DNA of 64,000 bases from Antedon mediterranea (taxonomy: Eukaryota > Echinodermata > Crinoidea > Comatulida > Antedonidae): assembly GCF_964355755.1 (NCBI RefSeq), contig NC_092676.1, positions 19,884,288-19,948,287 of the forward strand. The letters are read 5' to 3'. The position numbers and the translations under genes are program-made. The notes below the pieces were generated by a model. The model saw only the letters and a list, made by a program, of their open reading frames with translations. It was not told where the DNA came from and searched no databases. Shown in pieces: positions 12,401 to 22,852 of this stretch. Position 1 is the stretch's first letter, and each line of letters starts with the position of its first letter.

Positions 12401-13428
12401 GAATAGGGGTGTCCCCTGAATAGGGGTGTCCCCTGAATAGGAGTGTCTCCTGAATAGGAGTGTCCCCAGGATAGAGATGTCCCCTGAATATGGGTATCCT
12501 GACTGTATTACTTGACTGACTGACTGACTTGCCTCGCTGCCAAATATCCAATACCTGCAACTAAATGCTAAAACAATTAAATGTTTAAGTGTCAATATTG
12601 TAACAAGATAAAGCTATGTCTACAAACTAGTTTGACAAAAAAAAAAGATGTGATGTAAGCTAAATGAATATGAATGTTTATTATTATTTTTATAAATCTA
12701 CTTTATCTAAATTGAATTTTTTCTTTAATATGTTGAGTAAACCGTAGACCCCTTACATTGGAACCACGTTAAATGATAGAATTTTACTGCTGCTATATAA
12801 GGAAATTAAACTTTATTTATTTATTCACACCCTTTATTACTACAAGACCAGCCATTTCTGTTAAAAACACAGATAACAACATCAAACAATGTAACCAGTA
12901 TTTACAATCTTAAACCATCAATTAAATATCAACCAAATGAGCACAGTACTTCAAACTATATATGTTACACCACATACTGCAATAGAGCACTGTGGCGCAG
13001 TGGTTAGAGCATTGGACTTGCAATCAAGAGGTTTCCGGTTCAAGCCCGGCCCGATCACTGCAGTGTTGAGTCCTTGAGCAAGATTCTTTATCCACGTTGT
13101 TCCTCCCCACCCAGGTGATACAAATGGGTGCCGGTATGTAAAAAGTACTGGGAAGGTAAATCAGACTTGTTTGTGAGGGCGGAGTGGCGTACCCCCACAA
13201 ACATACACACTTAGTGGAGTCTGGCCCAAACGCTAAGGAAATGGAGATGGGCACCGTTAGCATTTGCTTTGGGGTCGACCTTACCTTTTTACTTTTTTAC
13301 ATACTACGCCAAGAAATTTTTATTATTGTTATTTTTGTTTTATTTAGGAATATGCAGAGGACCGTCTAAAAATATATTCAGAATTAAAGAAACAAATTCC
13401 AGAAAGACTGAATTTTCCAGCTGAATAA
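6451..13428 (+). CDS. CHK: Choline kinase (nine coding exons)
   Basis: Phosphorylates choline with ATP, the first step of the CDP-choline route to phosphatidylcholine. Exons: 6451-6662, 7369-7424, 9691-9854, 10069-10202, 10688-10795, 11226-11363, 11549-11743, 12172-12253, 13348-13428; total 389 aa, close to vertebrate CHKB. Seen: GGISNEMYLC (ATP-loop region, about residue 72), EPRQVLLRIFG, YGVFQEGRLEEYIP, the catalytic CHNDAQEGN (Asp241) and LIDYEYAGYSYREHDFGNHFCEW-type sequence (metal-binding Asp262). CHND-xQEGN and HFCEW favour choline kinase over ethanolamine kinase. The junction of exons 2 and 3 is ambiguous: 7424/9691 gives SPDEPRQ, while 7408/9678 is also in frame. The start could be Met1 (6451) or Met35 (6553); residues 1-34 lack acidic residues. 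Exon 4 has a partial upstream copy at 9968. Introns hold MITEs and a SINE. Confidence 0.93.
9863..9950. mobile_element. PIF/Harbinger-like MITE, left half only, in choline kinase intron 3
   Basis: Starts AGTTCTGTTTACACGATC nine bases after the exon 3 boundary and runs through 'gatgatgtcatatcac', then loses similarity before the right arm. It lies directly next to the duplicated exon 4 acceptor. Confidence 0.6.
9953..10154 (+). repeat. 101-bp tandem duplication of choline kinase exon 4 acceptor and 5' part
   Basis: 9953-10053 and 10054-10154 are near identical (three substitutions noted), and each has a T-rich tract ending TTTTAATAG followed by 86 bp of exon. The downstream copy continues into the intact exon. 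Use of the upstream acceptor (9968) keeps frame through the copied part but then reads the second acceptor region and stops at a TAA near 10093. Confidence 0.9.
10540..10670. repeat. Dispersed repeat, copy in choline kinase intron 4
   Basis: Shares 'gcttctatgaatggatgt', 'aggaacgc', 'accgttttgatt' and 'aatcgggaaat' in the same order with 53738-53865 in a TAF11 intron. Class not recognised. Confidence 0.55.
10908..11025. mobile_element. PIF/Harbinger-like MITE, right end lost, in choline kinase intron 5
   Basis: AGCTCTGTCCACAATATC at the left, the usual 'gtgatgtgcccatatatgg' interior, then divergence after 'gggcatatcactacc'. No right arm is found. Confidence 0.6.
11945..12114. mobile_element. 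hAT-like MITE (CAGTGGCGTAA termini), copy 1
   Basis: Termini CAGTGGCGTAATGC and CGTTACGCCACTG enclose a 'gggcccttgacctctggg' interior. The flanking octamers (tacgtaac and cacagaac) agree at 5 of 8 positions. Sits in choline kinase intron 7. Confidence 0.7.
12316..12505. repeat. Element with 18-bp internal repeat 'gtgtcccctgaatagggg'
   Basis: Bounded by CAGTGAACCC at the left and CCTGACTG at the right. The interior repeats a 'tcccctgaataggggtg' unit about eight times. The same words recur as single copies elsewhere (near 2530, 28580, 29310, 46550, 59000), so this looks like an amplified core of a dispersed short element. Confidence 0.55.
12612..12656. mobile_element. PIF/Harbinger-like MITE remnant
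   Basis: A 45-bp piece starting AGCTATGTCTACAAACTAG, then TTTGACAAAAA and GTGATGT; only terminal sequence remains. Confidence 0.4.
12985..13305 (+). mobile_element. tRNA-derived SINE in choline kinase intron 8
   Basis: Head with A-box-like GTGGCGCAGTGGTTAGAGC and B-box GGTTCAAGCCCGG, followed by an unrelated body ('ccacccaggtgatacaaatg') and a T-rich end. It shares the 'cacccaggtg...aaatgggt...ccgg' body word order with the SINE at 61806. No tRNA acceptor stem closes, so it is not a tRNA gene. Confidence 0.75.
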
Positions 13429-14006
13429 ATTGTCGAAATATTTGCAATATTGTATAATTATGAATACCTTCAACTCAAAATAGCTTTTTTGTTCTATGCA
13501 TGGATTAACAAATTGTTAAGCTGATACAGCTCACAGATTTTAACCAAACTTTTAACAACAAAAAACCCTGAAATAATTGTATAAATGTAAGCATAGCTTA
13601 ACGTGAATGTATTTACTGTGTGATTGATTGATTTAAAGCTCGCCCACTTTCCCTAAGCAAGCAGTATAAGTGTTATCATTTGTAATTAATGTGAAAAAAA
13701 AGTCATGTATTAAAAAATGACAATGTTTGGCAGTCACAATGTAATAACCCAGAGGGCAGCAGACTAAGCAACACAAAATGGTGATAATTTAACGATGCAA
13801 TGAAGGTGTTTACAAAAATAATAATGTTCACAATTGGAATTGGGATCAACTCCCTTCTTTTTTTTTCAATGAAACAGATATTTCTGTAATAGTTTTGTAG
13901 TTTTCACATGTCAATTGTTTGGAATATTTGACAATAATAAGATCAAACTTGCTAGGAACAGACATATTGGTGCATGGCCATGTATGGCTTCATAGTAACA
14001 TATGTT

Positions 14007-14163
14007 AAGTGGCATAATGCATGGGACACAGGCCCCTGGTTTAGCACTCCTAATGGGCCCACCAATACTGGGTAGTTGCATTGGGGCTGCTTATGCTTTG
14101 GGGCCCCTTAAGCTCTGGGCCCTTGGGTTTAGCCAGGGAGCGCTCATAGCCGTTATGCCATTG
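14007..14163. mobile_element. hAT-like MITE, copy 2
   Basis: AAGTGGCATAATGC at the left and CGTTATGCCATTG at the right. The flanking octamers catatgtt (13999-14006) and catatgat (14164-14171) match at 7 of 8 positions, as expected for an aged hAT target duplication. Confidence 0.75.
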
Positions 14164-14689
14164 CATATGATCTGCAGAAGCTGTATAATAACGAGACATT
14201 CCATTGATTGCCAATGTCTATTCAAAATATAAATATATATAACAATACATAATTAAAGAAGTCCCCATTGAGTGGGGACTCATACTTGAGGGTGAACTCT
14301 GCTTGAATATGAATGAATATATAGTATATATCTATATACTCGCAAATGTATTCCTAATGCATAGCATAGTGTATAGTATAATCAGTAAGTAACATACACT
14401 GCATTGTATATGTATGTGTGTGTGTATACCACTCTTATAAGGTGGTGGTCTTGGGTATTTTATAAATGTTTAGTTAAGATAAGATTTACTTTAGATTGTA
14501 TTGTAGATTTCAACACATTCTTTTTAACAATTTGTTTTATGAATATACTATATGTATAGTATATTACTGCATTTGTGTGGTGCTGATTGGGGTAGTTAAA
14601 TTGTGCTTTGAAATAAGTAATATGATTGTGCTAAACTACTCAACAGTATTCAAAGATTTAACTATTTACTTGTGTAAATATATATAACT

Positions 14690-14960
14690 TCAATAATAAA
14701 AAAATTAATAATAATAATAAACAGTATTTATATAGCGCCTAATGGATCACTGACCCCTCTAGGTGCTTTACATTAGAACTTAACTAATGGTAATAAACTA
14801 TCCCCCGCCGGACACCATTCCGGTATTTCTTAGTCAAGGTTTCGGGGATGGAGACAATCAATAATGTGAAGAAAAAAATGTAACTAAGCTTAACTATGTT
14901 TAACTAAGATAAAACTATCCCCCGCCGGACACCATCCCGGTATTTCTGAGTCAAGGTTTC
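14690..14960 (-). mobile_element. SINE-like 3' end with (TTA)n tail, minus strand
   Basis: Read on the minus strand it ends GGCGCTATATAAATACTG followed by (TTA)n. The body contains a direct duplication of 'aactatcccccgccggacac' (about 14798 and 14915). The GCGCTATATAA terminus is shared with the elements at 55430 and 61806. Confidence 0.55.
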
Positions 14961-16143
14961 TGAACTGCATTATTCAGAATACGAGTGATGTAACTGAATC
15001 TTACCTTACCACTTATGATTATGTAAGTGTTACTACTTAAATAAATTAAGTAGAATATTATTACTATAGTACACATAAGATGTTGTTCTTTTGGTTTATG
15101 TTACTCATTTTTTTAAATATTTTTCGGAAACTTACATAAATTATGCATTTCATCATTTGTCCATTCTCTCATCCAGCTCCGTAAAATCAATTAAATCGTC
15201 CAAGGTTTCAAGTATTAAAGGACCACTTGGGACATCCCTAAACCAGGGCCTCAGGCCTCTTTGTTTAATATGCTACCGCCTCCTGTTGTCACTGCCATAT
15301 ATTTTTTTAAGAGAGTAAAAACACAGGGCTAGGTGTATCGTAACCCATCGTATATATTGGTGATGCTGTATAAATATGCTACTATCTAGTAATTCCATAT
15401 GGTGTGTTGGCTATTTGTAGGTTTAAAGTTCGCATTTGTTTTGTTGCAGTCAAACATTGTATTGTTAATATATAACTATGTAATGCTCATTTATATTTGT
15501 AAAAATTATTGAATTTGAAAAGTTATAATTTCTTAAAAATTACATAAACAATCTGAAAATATAACTTGTGTTTTTACATGATTTGTTTTAATTGGAATTC
15601 ATTAATTCTTATAAATAATTAAGTTTAGCATGCTGATTATTTTTAAATTTCTGAATATTATTATATTGGCCATGTTAGTACAGTCTTGATAATGCAAACC
15701 TGTTAATTGCTTGTAAACAATAGTACTATAGAATACAGTATTCTTATATATATCGTACATTTATTAATTGTTTGGTTTCTATTCATCGTTTTTTCTCACT
15801 AAATGGAGAATTTTAATTCACATATTTTTATCAAAGGTGGTCAATGTGAGCAAAACCTTTTTTTTGTGTATTATAGTTTAAATTAAAACAATTTTCCTTG
15901 ATTATATTTATTTTGTTTGCACAATTATCAACGGTGTTAATGAATTTTTCTTGAATATTTCAATCAAACTAGATTTATGATATATTTTCATTTTTCATAT
16001 TTTCATTACATTTTTAAAAACCAGTTTTTATCGGTTTAAATACAGTGTACATATTTCTAGTGTAGTTACGTACAGTGTTTATAAACCTACAGTATAGTAT
16101 ATTTAGTATGCTTGTGCAGTAGATGTAGATATAATGTGTATTC

Positions 16144-16303
16144 AGTTCTATCTACACTATCGAACTAGTTCAACAACAAAAAAGTGTGATGTGCCTAAAT
16201 ATGGTAGTGATATGCCCAAATACGGTAGTGATATGCCCAAATATGGTAGTAATAATCCTGTCCATTATGTTGTCACATAATGTTTGATAGTGGAGACAGA
16301 GCT
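16144..16303. mobile_element. PIF/Harbinger-like MITE, copy with three internal 20-bp units
   Basis: AGTTCTATCTACACTATC at the left, GAGACAGAGCT at the right, right flank TTA. The interior has three successive 'atatgcccaaatatggtagt'-type units. Confidence 0.65.
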
Positions 16304-17028
16304 TTACATACGTACATTGAGATATGGTCTTTAGTACTTGCCTCTTGTTCACACAACACATTTATAAATCTTACAAAAGTATGTTATAATATGTTGTACA
16401 GTTGACGTTACAAAAGTGTATAGTAGTCAAACACAATAGTGGGTAGGGGGCTTAAATTGAACTACTTTAGTAGTTTTACCAAATAAATAGTAATCATGTT
16501 TCACAATGCTTGTATGTATGTATGTTCAAAGTTACGTTACTGAATTTGTAAGGTACCGTAATGTGTTTTTTCCTTGTTTTTACATGGATAGCCTTACAGT
16601 ATAAATGTACAGTATTACATTGATAGGAATTATGTAGTTAATGTGTATATTATGCCTATTGTATAAAAATACGTGATTCTATCCAAACTGTATAATATTG
16701 GAAAACATTTATACATATACGTTTAGGATACTGTATATATTTCGCTGAAAATGGTATCTACCGTACCTGTAGATTGATTTAGATTTTTGATTTAGATTGA
16801 TTTCATGGGGCCATTCAAGTGTAACAATTGATATGTGATAAAATGTTAATGTCATTTTAATTTTTACATTTATTCTCAAAAAAGTATTAAAGAAACATAA
16901 TAAAGATTGTTTATAAGGTTTTTTGTATAATTTTGTAATCCGGGTTTTTTGCATAATTTTTATTCCGGGTTTGTTGCCTACTGTACTTAGTAAAGATAGA
17001 ATACTGCATATCGTGTCTTCAATAAATC

Positions 17029-17695
17029 GTGGTCGTATCAGCGTTTCATCAACACATCGTGGTCGTATCAGCGTTTCGTCAACAGATCGCAGTCGTATCA
17101 GTAACACATCGCGGTCGTATCAGCTGTGTTTCTTCAACACATCGCGGTCATATCAGCGTTTCGTCAACATATCGCGGTCGTAGCAGCGTTTCGTCAACAC
17201 ATCGCGGTTGTATCAGCGTTTCGTCAACACATCGCGATCGTATCAGCGTATCGTCAACACATCGCGGTCGTATCCGCGTTTCGTCAACACATCACGGTCG
17301 TATCAGCGTTTCGTCAACACATCGCGGTCATATCAGCGTTTCGTCAACATATCGCGGTCATATTAGCGTTCCGTCAACACATCGCGGTCATATCAGCGTT
17401 TCGTTAACACATCGCGGTCGTGTCAGCGTTTCGTCAACACATCGCGGTCGTATCAGCGTTTCGTCAACACATCGCGGTCGTATCCGCGTTTCGTCAATAC
17501 ATCGTGGTCGTATCTGCGTTTCGTCAATACATCGCGGTCGTATCCGCGTTTCGTCAATCGCGGTCGTACCAGCGTTTCGTCAACACATCGCGCTCGTGTC
17601 AGCGTTTCGTCAACACATCGCGGTCATATTAGCGTTTCGTCAACACATCGCGGTCATATCAGCGTTTCGTCAACATATCGTAGTCGTCAACATCC
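17029..17695 (+). repeat. CpG-dense 30-bp minisatellite
   Basis: About 22 units of 30 bp built on 'tcgtcaacacatcgcggtcg' plus 'tatcagcgtt', with point changes (cgcggtcata, cgcgatcg, tatccgcg). Each unit carries about five CG dinucleotides, in striking contrast to the AT-rich flanks. As 30 is a multiple of three, long repetitive frames stay open (up to 262 codons), but there is no start context, splice support or non-repetitive domain. Confidence 0.9.
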
Positions 17696-17746
17696 ATGAT
17701 GTTCTCAACACATGTCGCCAGAGTGTCGTCAACACCATATCGTTTG

Positions 17747-17941
17747 TTAAAGGCCAACTTAGACAGCGTCGTACGATGAGGTCCGACGAAACGTATTGGC
17801 GAGTCGGTGCTGTTTGAGTTAAATCCCGACGAGACGAGTCGTCTTGAGATAGCGTCGGGCGTGGTTTTTAGGTCGTCGCGAGAAGTTTTCTCCCGACGAG
17901 ACGACTCGTCGGGCCTTGTCGTACGGACGAGTTGGCCTTAA
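17747..17941. mobile_element. MITE with TTAA flanks (piggyBac-like signature)
   Basis: TTAA at 17747-17750 and 17938-17941 encloses AGGCCAACT at the left and AGTTGGCC at the right. The interior holds nested palindromes (cgacgagacgagtcgtc and ccgacgagacgactcgtcgg) and many CG pairs. A partial copy lies at 47401-47545. TTAA duplication plus short inverted ends is the piggyBac signature; no transposase is present. Confidence 0.65.
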
Positions 17942-18000
17942 CACATACTTTTGAATATTCGTCCCTACACCAAATAGAAAATGGATAATAACAGTGTTAC

Positions 18001-18023
18001 TTTATTCACTATGATTCTTTATT
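18001..18023 (-). terminator. Two poly(A) signals for the dermatopontin-like gene
   Basis: TTTATT at 18001-18006 and 18018-18023 reads as AATAAA on the minus strand, 42-64 bp past the stop codon. Confidence 0.6.
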
Positions 18024-18064
18024 TTTGTCCATCTATTATTCATTAAACAGTACTCAATCTTTGT

Positions 18065-20108
18065 TTAAAGTTTAAGAAGAGAAGCCACTTCGTATACCCA
18101 CCATCGATCTCTGCAAAAGAAAAATAAATTTATGTTATAGAGTATTGTATGTTGTAATGGATACATATTGCCAATCTAGTTAAAAGTCGTGGGTTTGTAA
18201 TAAGTTTCGAAGATTTTTGTTCACATTTTAGTTTTAATTAAATATTTTCTTGTTATGTTATATAGTGTTTAATTCACAACGCCTCTAAACGGATCACATT
18301 ATTACCCCAGTAATGTTTTGGATCAAACACGTCTGGAAATATACCTCCATATAATGCTGCAGCCAGTAATCAGCGCAGTTGTGTTTTGACCTTTATACCA
18401 GGTAACCATTTGTACACCTGGGTGGCGAGGCAAAGTGCCTTGATAACTTACCTGTGATAGTAGTCATATTGGGAGAATGCACCGTGGTACCAATGACTGT
18501 CGTCGAGTTGGTGCGAGTTACCAACGTTTATGGTTGATGGTATTTCTTCTATGTAAGGGTTGATCACTCGGTATTCACTGCTACCACAGCAAAAGAATCT
18601 CCAACTTGACGGGGGAAAAAAGACATTTTATTAGAATACTCGACCATTTTTAAAAATGTATATTTGTATACTATATATTGTGGATAGCGATCTTTTTATT
18701 TCAATGTCCAAAATTGCCTCCGGTCCATTAAAAAAATCATTATTTTCAGACATTTTACAGTTTTTTTTCTTTTTTCTTACATTGTTTATGGCACATATAG
18801 TTTAAGAGACATTTCTTCTTTTTTTAATGTACCGTTTTTTAAAAATGGTTATCAACTTTATAAGATTAATTGGTTGAAAAATGGTCTGAACATTTTTATA
18901 TAATAATCTAAAGGGTGCCATAACACTAACTACTGATAACCATATAAAGTTTGTAAAAATCGGCTCCATTGAATATAACAGATTCATACATGACGCATTT
19001 ATTCTACGAATGGAGTTTGGATTATAATATTGTTGTTATTTTGGCTACTCATATCAACTTTTTGAATTTATACCTGTGTATATACCGGGCGGTTCAGAAT
19101 TAATGTGCTATACCTGATGTGTTTATATATGTATACTGTATATATATACCTATATTTGTACATAAACAAATCAAAGAATATTACTGTAATTCTAAACTTG
19201 TGTAAACATTTTTATTTTGTTTTCATTCTGTGCTATTTGTTTTCTATGACAATACTGTAACGTACGATGAGAGTCAATAAAGTATTGAATTGTAAAACTC
19301 ACCCACGATCATGTTCTTTATGGTCGTATATGCCTTGAATACCGGCTACCACCGAATTATCACCACAAGAAAACAGCATGTCAGTGGTAAACCAGTTTAT
19401 GAAACCCGTCCATTGACAGTGATCGAAATATGTTGGATAATCTCTGTAACATAAACATTAATTGACTAGAATTTATTTCTAAAATCAATTCTACCACGTA
19501 AATGGATGGAAGAACATGTACTGCTGTAGCTGTTTGATACTAGCTTGGTTAACACTAGGAAGCAACGTCAATGACAAGCGACAGTTCGAATAATCCATCG
19601 TATGCGATTGGTCAAATCAATGACGTTGCGCGTTGTGTTCGATCTAAATTAGGTCAGGACTGTTGCTATCGCATATGACCCACGGTTCCCACAGAGATCT
19701 GGTTTTTTAAAGTTTAATACTCCTCGCCTATGTCGTTATAAATATGCATTTATGAATGGTTAGGCTTAATCTTCAGTCACATGCATCTAATTAAGCCCCC
19801 AAATCCCGACTTTAATCCCAGTATGGTCTTTCCATCTCCTTCTTCATGCAACAAGTAGGCCTCGATAAACTAATATAAGCCATTAATCAATGCGATCATT
19901 AGACCTATATTATACTGTATATATCACCAGTGTGAACCCACCTGCAGTAGAATGAGAAATATCGGTCGTCGGGATCTGAATTGATATGTTCTGAATCGAT
20001 TCTATAGAAAGCCTGATGAGTCGGACAAGTAAAGTATACGTCTTTGGTCAATTGGGTGTCCCATGCGTTACTTGCTCCAATCAGAGAAAGCAATATGAGA
20101 AAATGCAT
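18065..20108 (-). CDS. DPT: Dermatopontin-like secreted protein (four coding exons)
   Basis: A secreted matrix or aggregation-factor protein of the dermatopontin family. Exons in transcript order: 20108-19942, 19443-19303, 18604-18452, 18110-18065; all have GT-AG borders and the frame closes at 168 aa, near the length of invertebrate members. A signal peptide (MHFLILLSLIGASNA) opens it; Met at 20108 is chosen because an acceptor (TTTCAG) lies just before it, so the Met at 20153 is intronic. Seen: WDTQLTKDVYFTCP with DDRYFSFYCR, HCQWTGFINWF with MLFSCG...VVAGIQGIYDHKEHDRGWRFFCC, then QYDYYHRDRWWVYEV: the family's repeated DRxWxF/CC blocks. Six cysteines, fewer than in vertebrate dermatopontin; the last block has no cysteine and lacks the usual spacer before DRWW. 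A 5' UTR exon probably ends at 20295 (donor GTAAGC). Confidence 0.88.
19549..19650. mobile_element. Short palindromic MITE, second copy of the 444-578 family
   Basis: Shares CTTGGTT, 'caatgacaagcgacagttcg' and GATTGGTCAAATCA with 444-578, in the same order; the right arm is degraded. Lies in the first coding intron of the dermatopontin-like gene. Confidence 0.55.
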
Positions 20109-20294
20109 TTTGATAACAGTCGCTGAAAGATGAATTTGATTTAAATTTACCAAGATCGATTGGTAAAACTGTGGTGTCAGTTACTTAATAATGTTAAATG
20201 TGTGAAGAGAACAGAATCAATAATTAGGGGCAAAAATAAAGGGAACGATAAATTGGGACAACCAACAAGATATTAAAGTGGTGAGCAGGCTTAC

Positions 20295-20330
20295 CTTCAA
20301 GTGTTCTTCCTCTGGAATGAATGATTTTAA
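20295..20330 (-). other. Probable 5' UTR exon of the dermatopontin-like gene (right end unknown)
   Basis: On the minus strand, AACACTTGAAG is followed by a consensus donor GTAAGCCT at 20294-20287, and the coding exon begins after a matching acceptor near 20123. The transcription start is not defined. Confidence 0.45.
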
Positions 20331-20966
20331 TGTTTCATTTAGATATTTCAAACAATTAGTCTACATCTGGTCTTTCACATAGAGATTGGACAGCTTTATT
20401 AGATATTGCATATCTTCCATGCGATAAGGATGCTCTAAGTTCAGGTGCTAAGTTTAAAATATTAAAATTATGACGTTAATACACAAAGTATAAGATAAAC
20501 TACGACAGATTATTTAAGATTGTCTATTTACGGTAGCGTTTATTTGCACGTGGTCGCTTGTTTAAAAACAAGGCCATATACATGGCTGGAGTCGCGTGTT
20601 TACCGACCAACCGACCGACCTACAACAGAAATTTATAATTCCCAGCAATGTTTTAACTGTATATATGAACTGTTTTATAAGTTGTTTTGTGACTGTGTAA
20701 TTTGGTAGTAGTCACTCTCATACTGTAGGCCTACATTTAAAAGTAACACATCCAAATGCCAACTTTAAGTCAATGGCTACCAGATGACTCTGTGAGACGG
20801 TTATTTGAACCAGTCCCAGTAGGCCTACCAGTACCAACCGACATAAGCCTAATTAATTTACAAGCTAGGCTTAATTATTATCTAAATTAAATAAAGTCTT
20901 ATCAATCAGTGAGATACGATTATGCTGACGAAATTTAATTAACCATTCGTAACATTTTAAGGTGGT

Positions 20967-21400
20967 TGAATCGATTCTATAGCTTGATGAGTCGACAAGT
21001 AAAGTGTGACGTCTTTAGTGGATATCCCATGCGTTACTTGCTCCAATCAAGGCAGGCATTATACATTTCAATTTACCAAAAGATTGGTTGGTAACACTGT
21101 CGTTTTAGCTGTGTGCTAGATATAATTAGGACATACAGTACCTTGTTATAAAGGTGTAAATTAGGACAGAATACAAATAATAAAGATCAAGACAAAGTGC
21201 CGATTGGACAGTGATGAGCACGAACTTATCAAGTAGTCTTCTCAGTTTGGAATAAATTATTTTAATTAACTAATGTTTCATTTAAGATAATTTTCAAACA
21301 TAGTCTACATCTGGTCTTTCACATGGATATTGGAAATTATTCGATATGCCTATTAAATATTATCTATTGTCTACGCGATAAGAAAATGGTATAAAGTTTA
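20967..21400 (-). pseudogene. Decayed duplicate of the 5' end of the dermatopontin-like gene
   Basis: The stretch repeats the order of 19990-20420. A 24-bp identity occurs at 20060-20083 and 21026-21049, along with GAATCGATTCTATAG, ACAAGTAAAGT, and upstream TAGTCTACATCTGGTCTTTC and GCGATAAG. Within the exon copy several deletions break the frame, including loss of one G in the GTCGGACAAG segment. Only the signal-peptide exon and the upstream region are copied, so it is a dead partial duplicate. Confidence 0.75.
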
Positions 21401-21973
21401 AAACATTTAAATATGAAGATAATTTAATATTAATAACCAGTATGCTTAAGAAAACGACAATTACAGCTAAACCAGACTATTATAAACTGACTAACCGTAA
21501 AATAAAAAGCATAAGTCATGTGTGTTATTATAACTTATTATTTATTAAGTTAAAAAGAGTTACGACTCCATTATCTAGATTAATAAAGTATTTATCTGTT
21601 AACCTAAGATACGTTGATTGTGTTGTTAATTACGTATAGGGCAGAACTTAATTAACTGTTATTTTCATAATTCAACTGACCAGACAAGACAGACAGTGAA
21701 AATGGCGCGAAAGTAGGAATTAAGTTCATCCAGAAACCCAAACAGACTTGGCCCAAATGAAGCACCATACGCCCTTTTAATGTTTTAGATGATTGACCAG
21801 GAAGAGAGTGGTTTTTCGAATTCCTGATTAAACTAAGATCGGTTCTTAAATGTAGTCTTCTCAGATTAATTAATAATAAAACAGTAGATCCAATAATTAA
21901 ATCGAACGCGATAAAAAAAAAATGACCATGACAAGCGACCTACTTATTGACATGTCGGATGAAACTTCAATAC

Positions 21974-22292
21974 CGGAAGTATAAAAGTTTTGAGCCTGTT
22001 ATGTCATGTGTGTGATGACGCATGACAAATCATTACTACACGATCGAACAATCAAATCAATACGTTCATGTTAAACCGTGCACTAAAAAGAATGTTAAAC
22101 AAAGTTTAGGAGAATCAACAAGTGCTTGTGTGTGGTATAAATACACATTAAGCTCTTGAGACACCGCTGGTGAAGTAAAGTATTGTAATTGCTTAGAAAT
22201 TCTCTTTGGTTTTAGACAGCACTAAGCTTAGCAGCAAATGGTCATGTTTTCAACCGGACTGATGAGAGGGCTCACGCCTGGCCCGGAAACAG
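21974..22292 (+). promoter_or_regulatory. Candidate DENND2 promoter and non-coding first exon
   Basis: ACCGGAAGT (ETS-like) runs into TATAAAAG at 21980-21987, and a second TATAAATA lies at 22136-22143. A possible exon ends AAACAG at 22292 before the donor GTAATC. A leading exon is needed, because the first coding exon begins with an acceptor at 24568. Which TATA is used, if any, is not decided by the sequence. Confidence 0.35.
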
Positions 22293-22666
22293 GTAATCTC
22301 AGATAAACATTTTGGTTGGGGAGGCCTACAGATTAGTTATTTCTGGCTCTTGAGAAATGGGTTACTAGGCCTATATTTAGATAACCGTGTTAATAATGTG
22401 TGTAGTTGTTTATTTGTTTTTTAAACTATTGAATTTAATTTATTTATTGTTTGTGTTAAATCATGGAGGTAAAAATAATTTATATTTACCCCCCCCCCCC
22501 CCACTTTCCCCATGGTTTAATGAACATACAGGTACTTAAATGTTGTCCTCACTAAAAACCTAGGTAAGCCTAGGCCTACTACTATATATTTATAGTACTG
22601 AATTAGTCTGAACTAAACAGTATACTATACTAGCCTATACTGTGTACAGCATTATCCTACAGTAGG

Positions 22667-22852
22667 CAGTGGTGTAACACAGTGGCTTGAGGCCCTGGTT
22701 TAGGAACCCTAAGTCGGCCTCAGGGGTTTTTAGAGTTTTTCAATATATTTTAATATATAATTTTTGTTTATCCTCTGGGCCCTGCTCAGGGTCCCCATAA
22801 GCTGTGGGGCTCCGGTTTTAGCCAGTGAGCACTCATAGATGTTTCACCACTG
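22667..22852. mobile_element. hAT-like MITE, copy 3
   Basis: CAGTGGTGTAACAC at the left, TTTCACCACTG at the right, with a 'gggccctgctcagggtcccc' interior. No target duplication remains (acagtagg versus tatgtata). Confidence 0.6.

Larger units (their letters stand above)
13429..17028. other. Intergenic: no gene recognised
   Basis: No coding exon is supported on either strand. It contains the choline kinase 3' UTR (end not defined; possible ATTAAA near 13708), a hAT-like MITE (14007-14163), a SINE-like tail (14690-14960), a PIF-like MITE (16144-16303) and AT-rich filler. Confidence 0.6.

Noticed and set aside
12985-13060. Possible tRNA gene
   Set aside because: A and B boxes are present but acceptor stem pairing and 3' end are absent; it continues into a SINE body.
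17029-17817. 262-codon ORF over the 30-bp minisatellite
   Set aside because: The frame is open only because the unit length is a multiple of three and lacks stops; other frames are equally open, and there is no domain or splice support.
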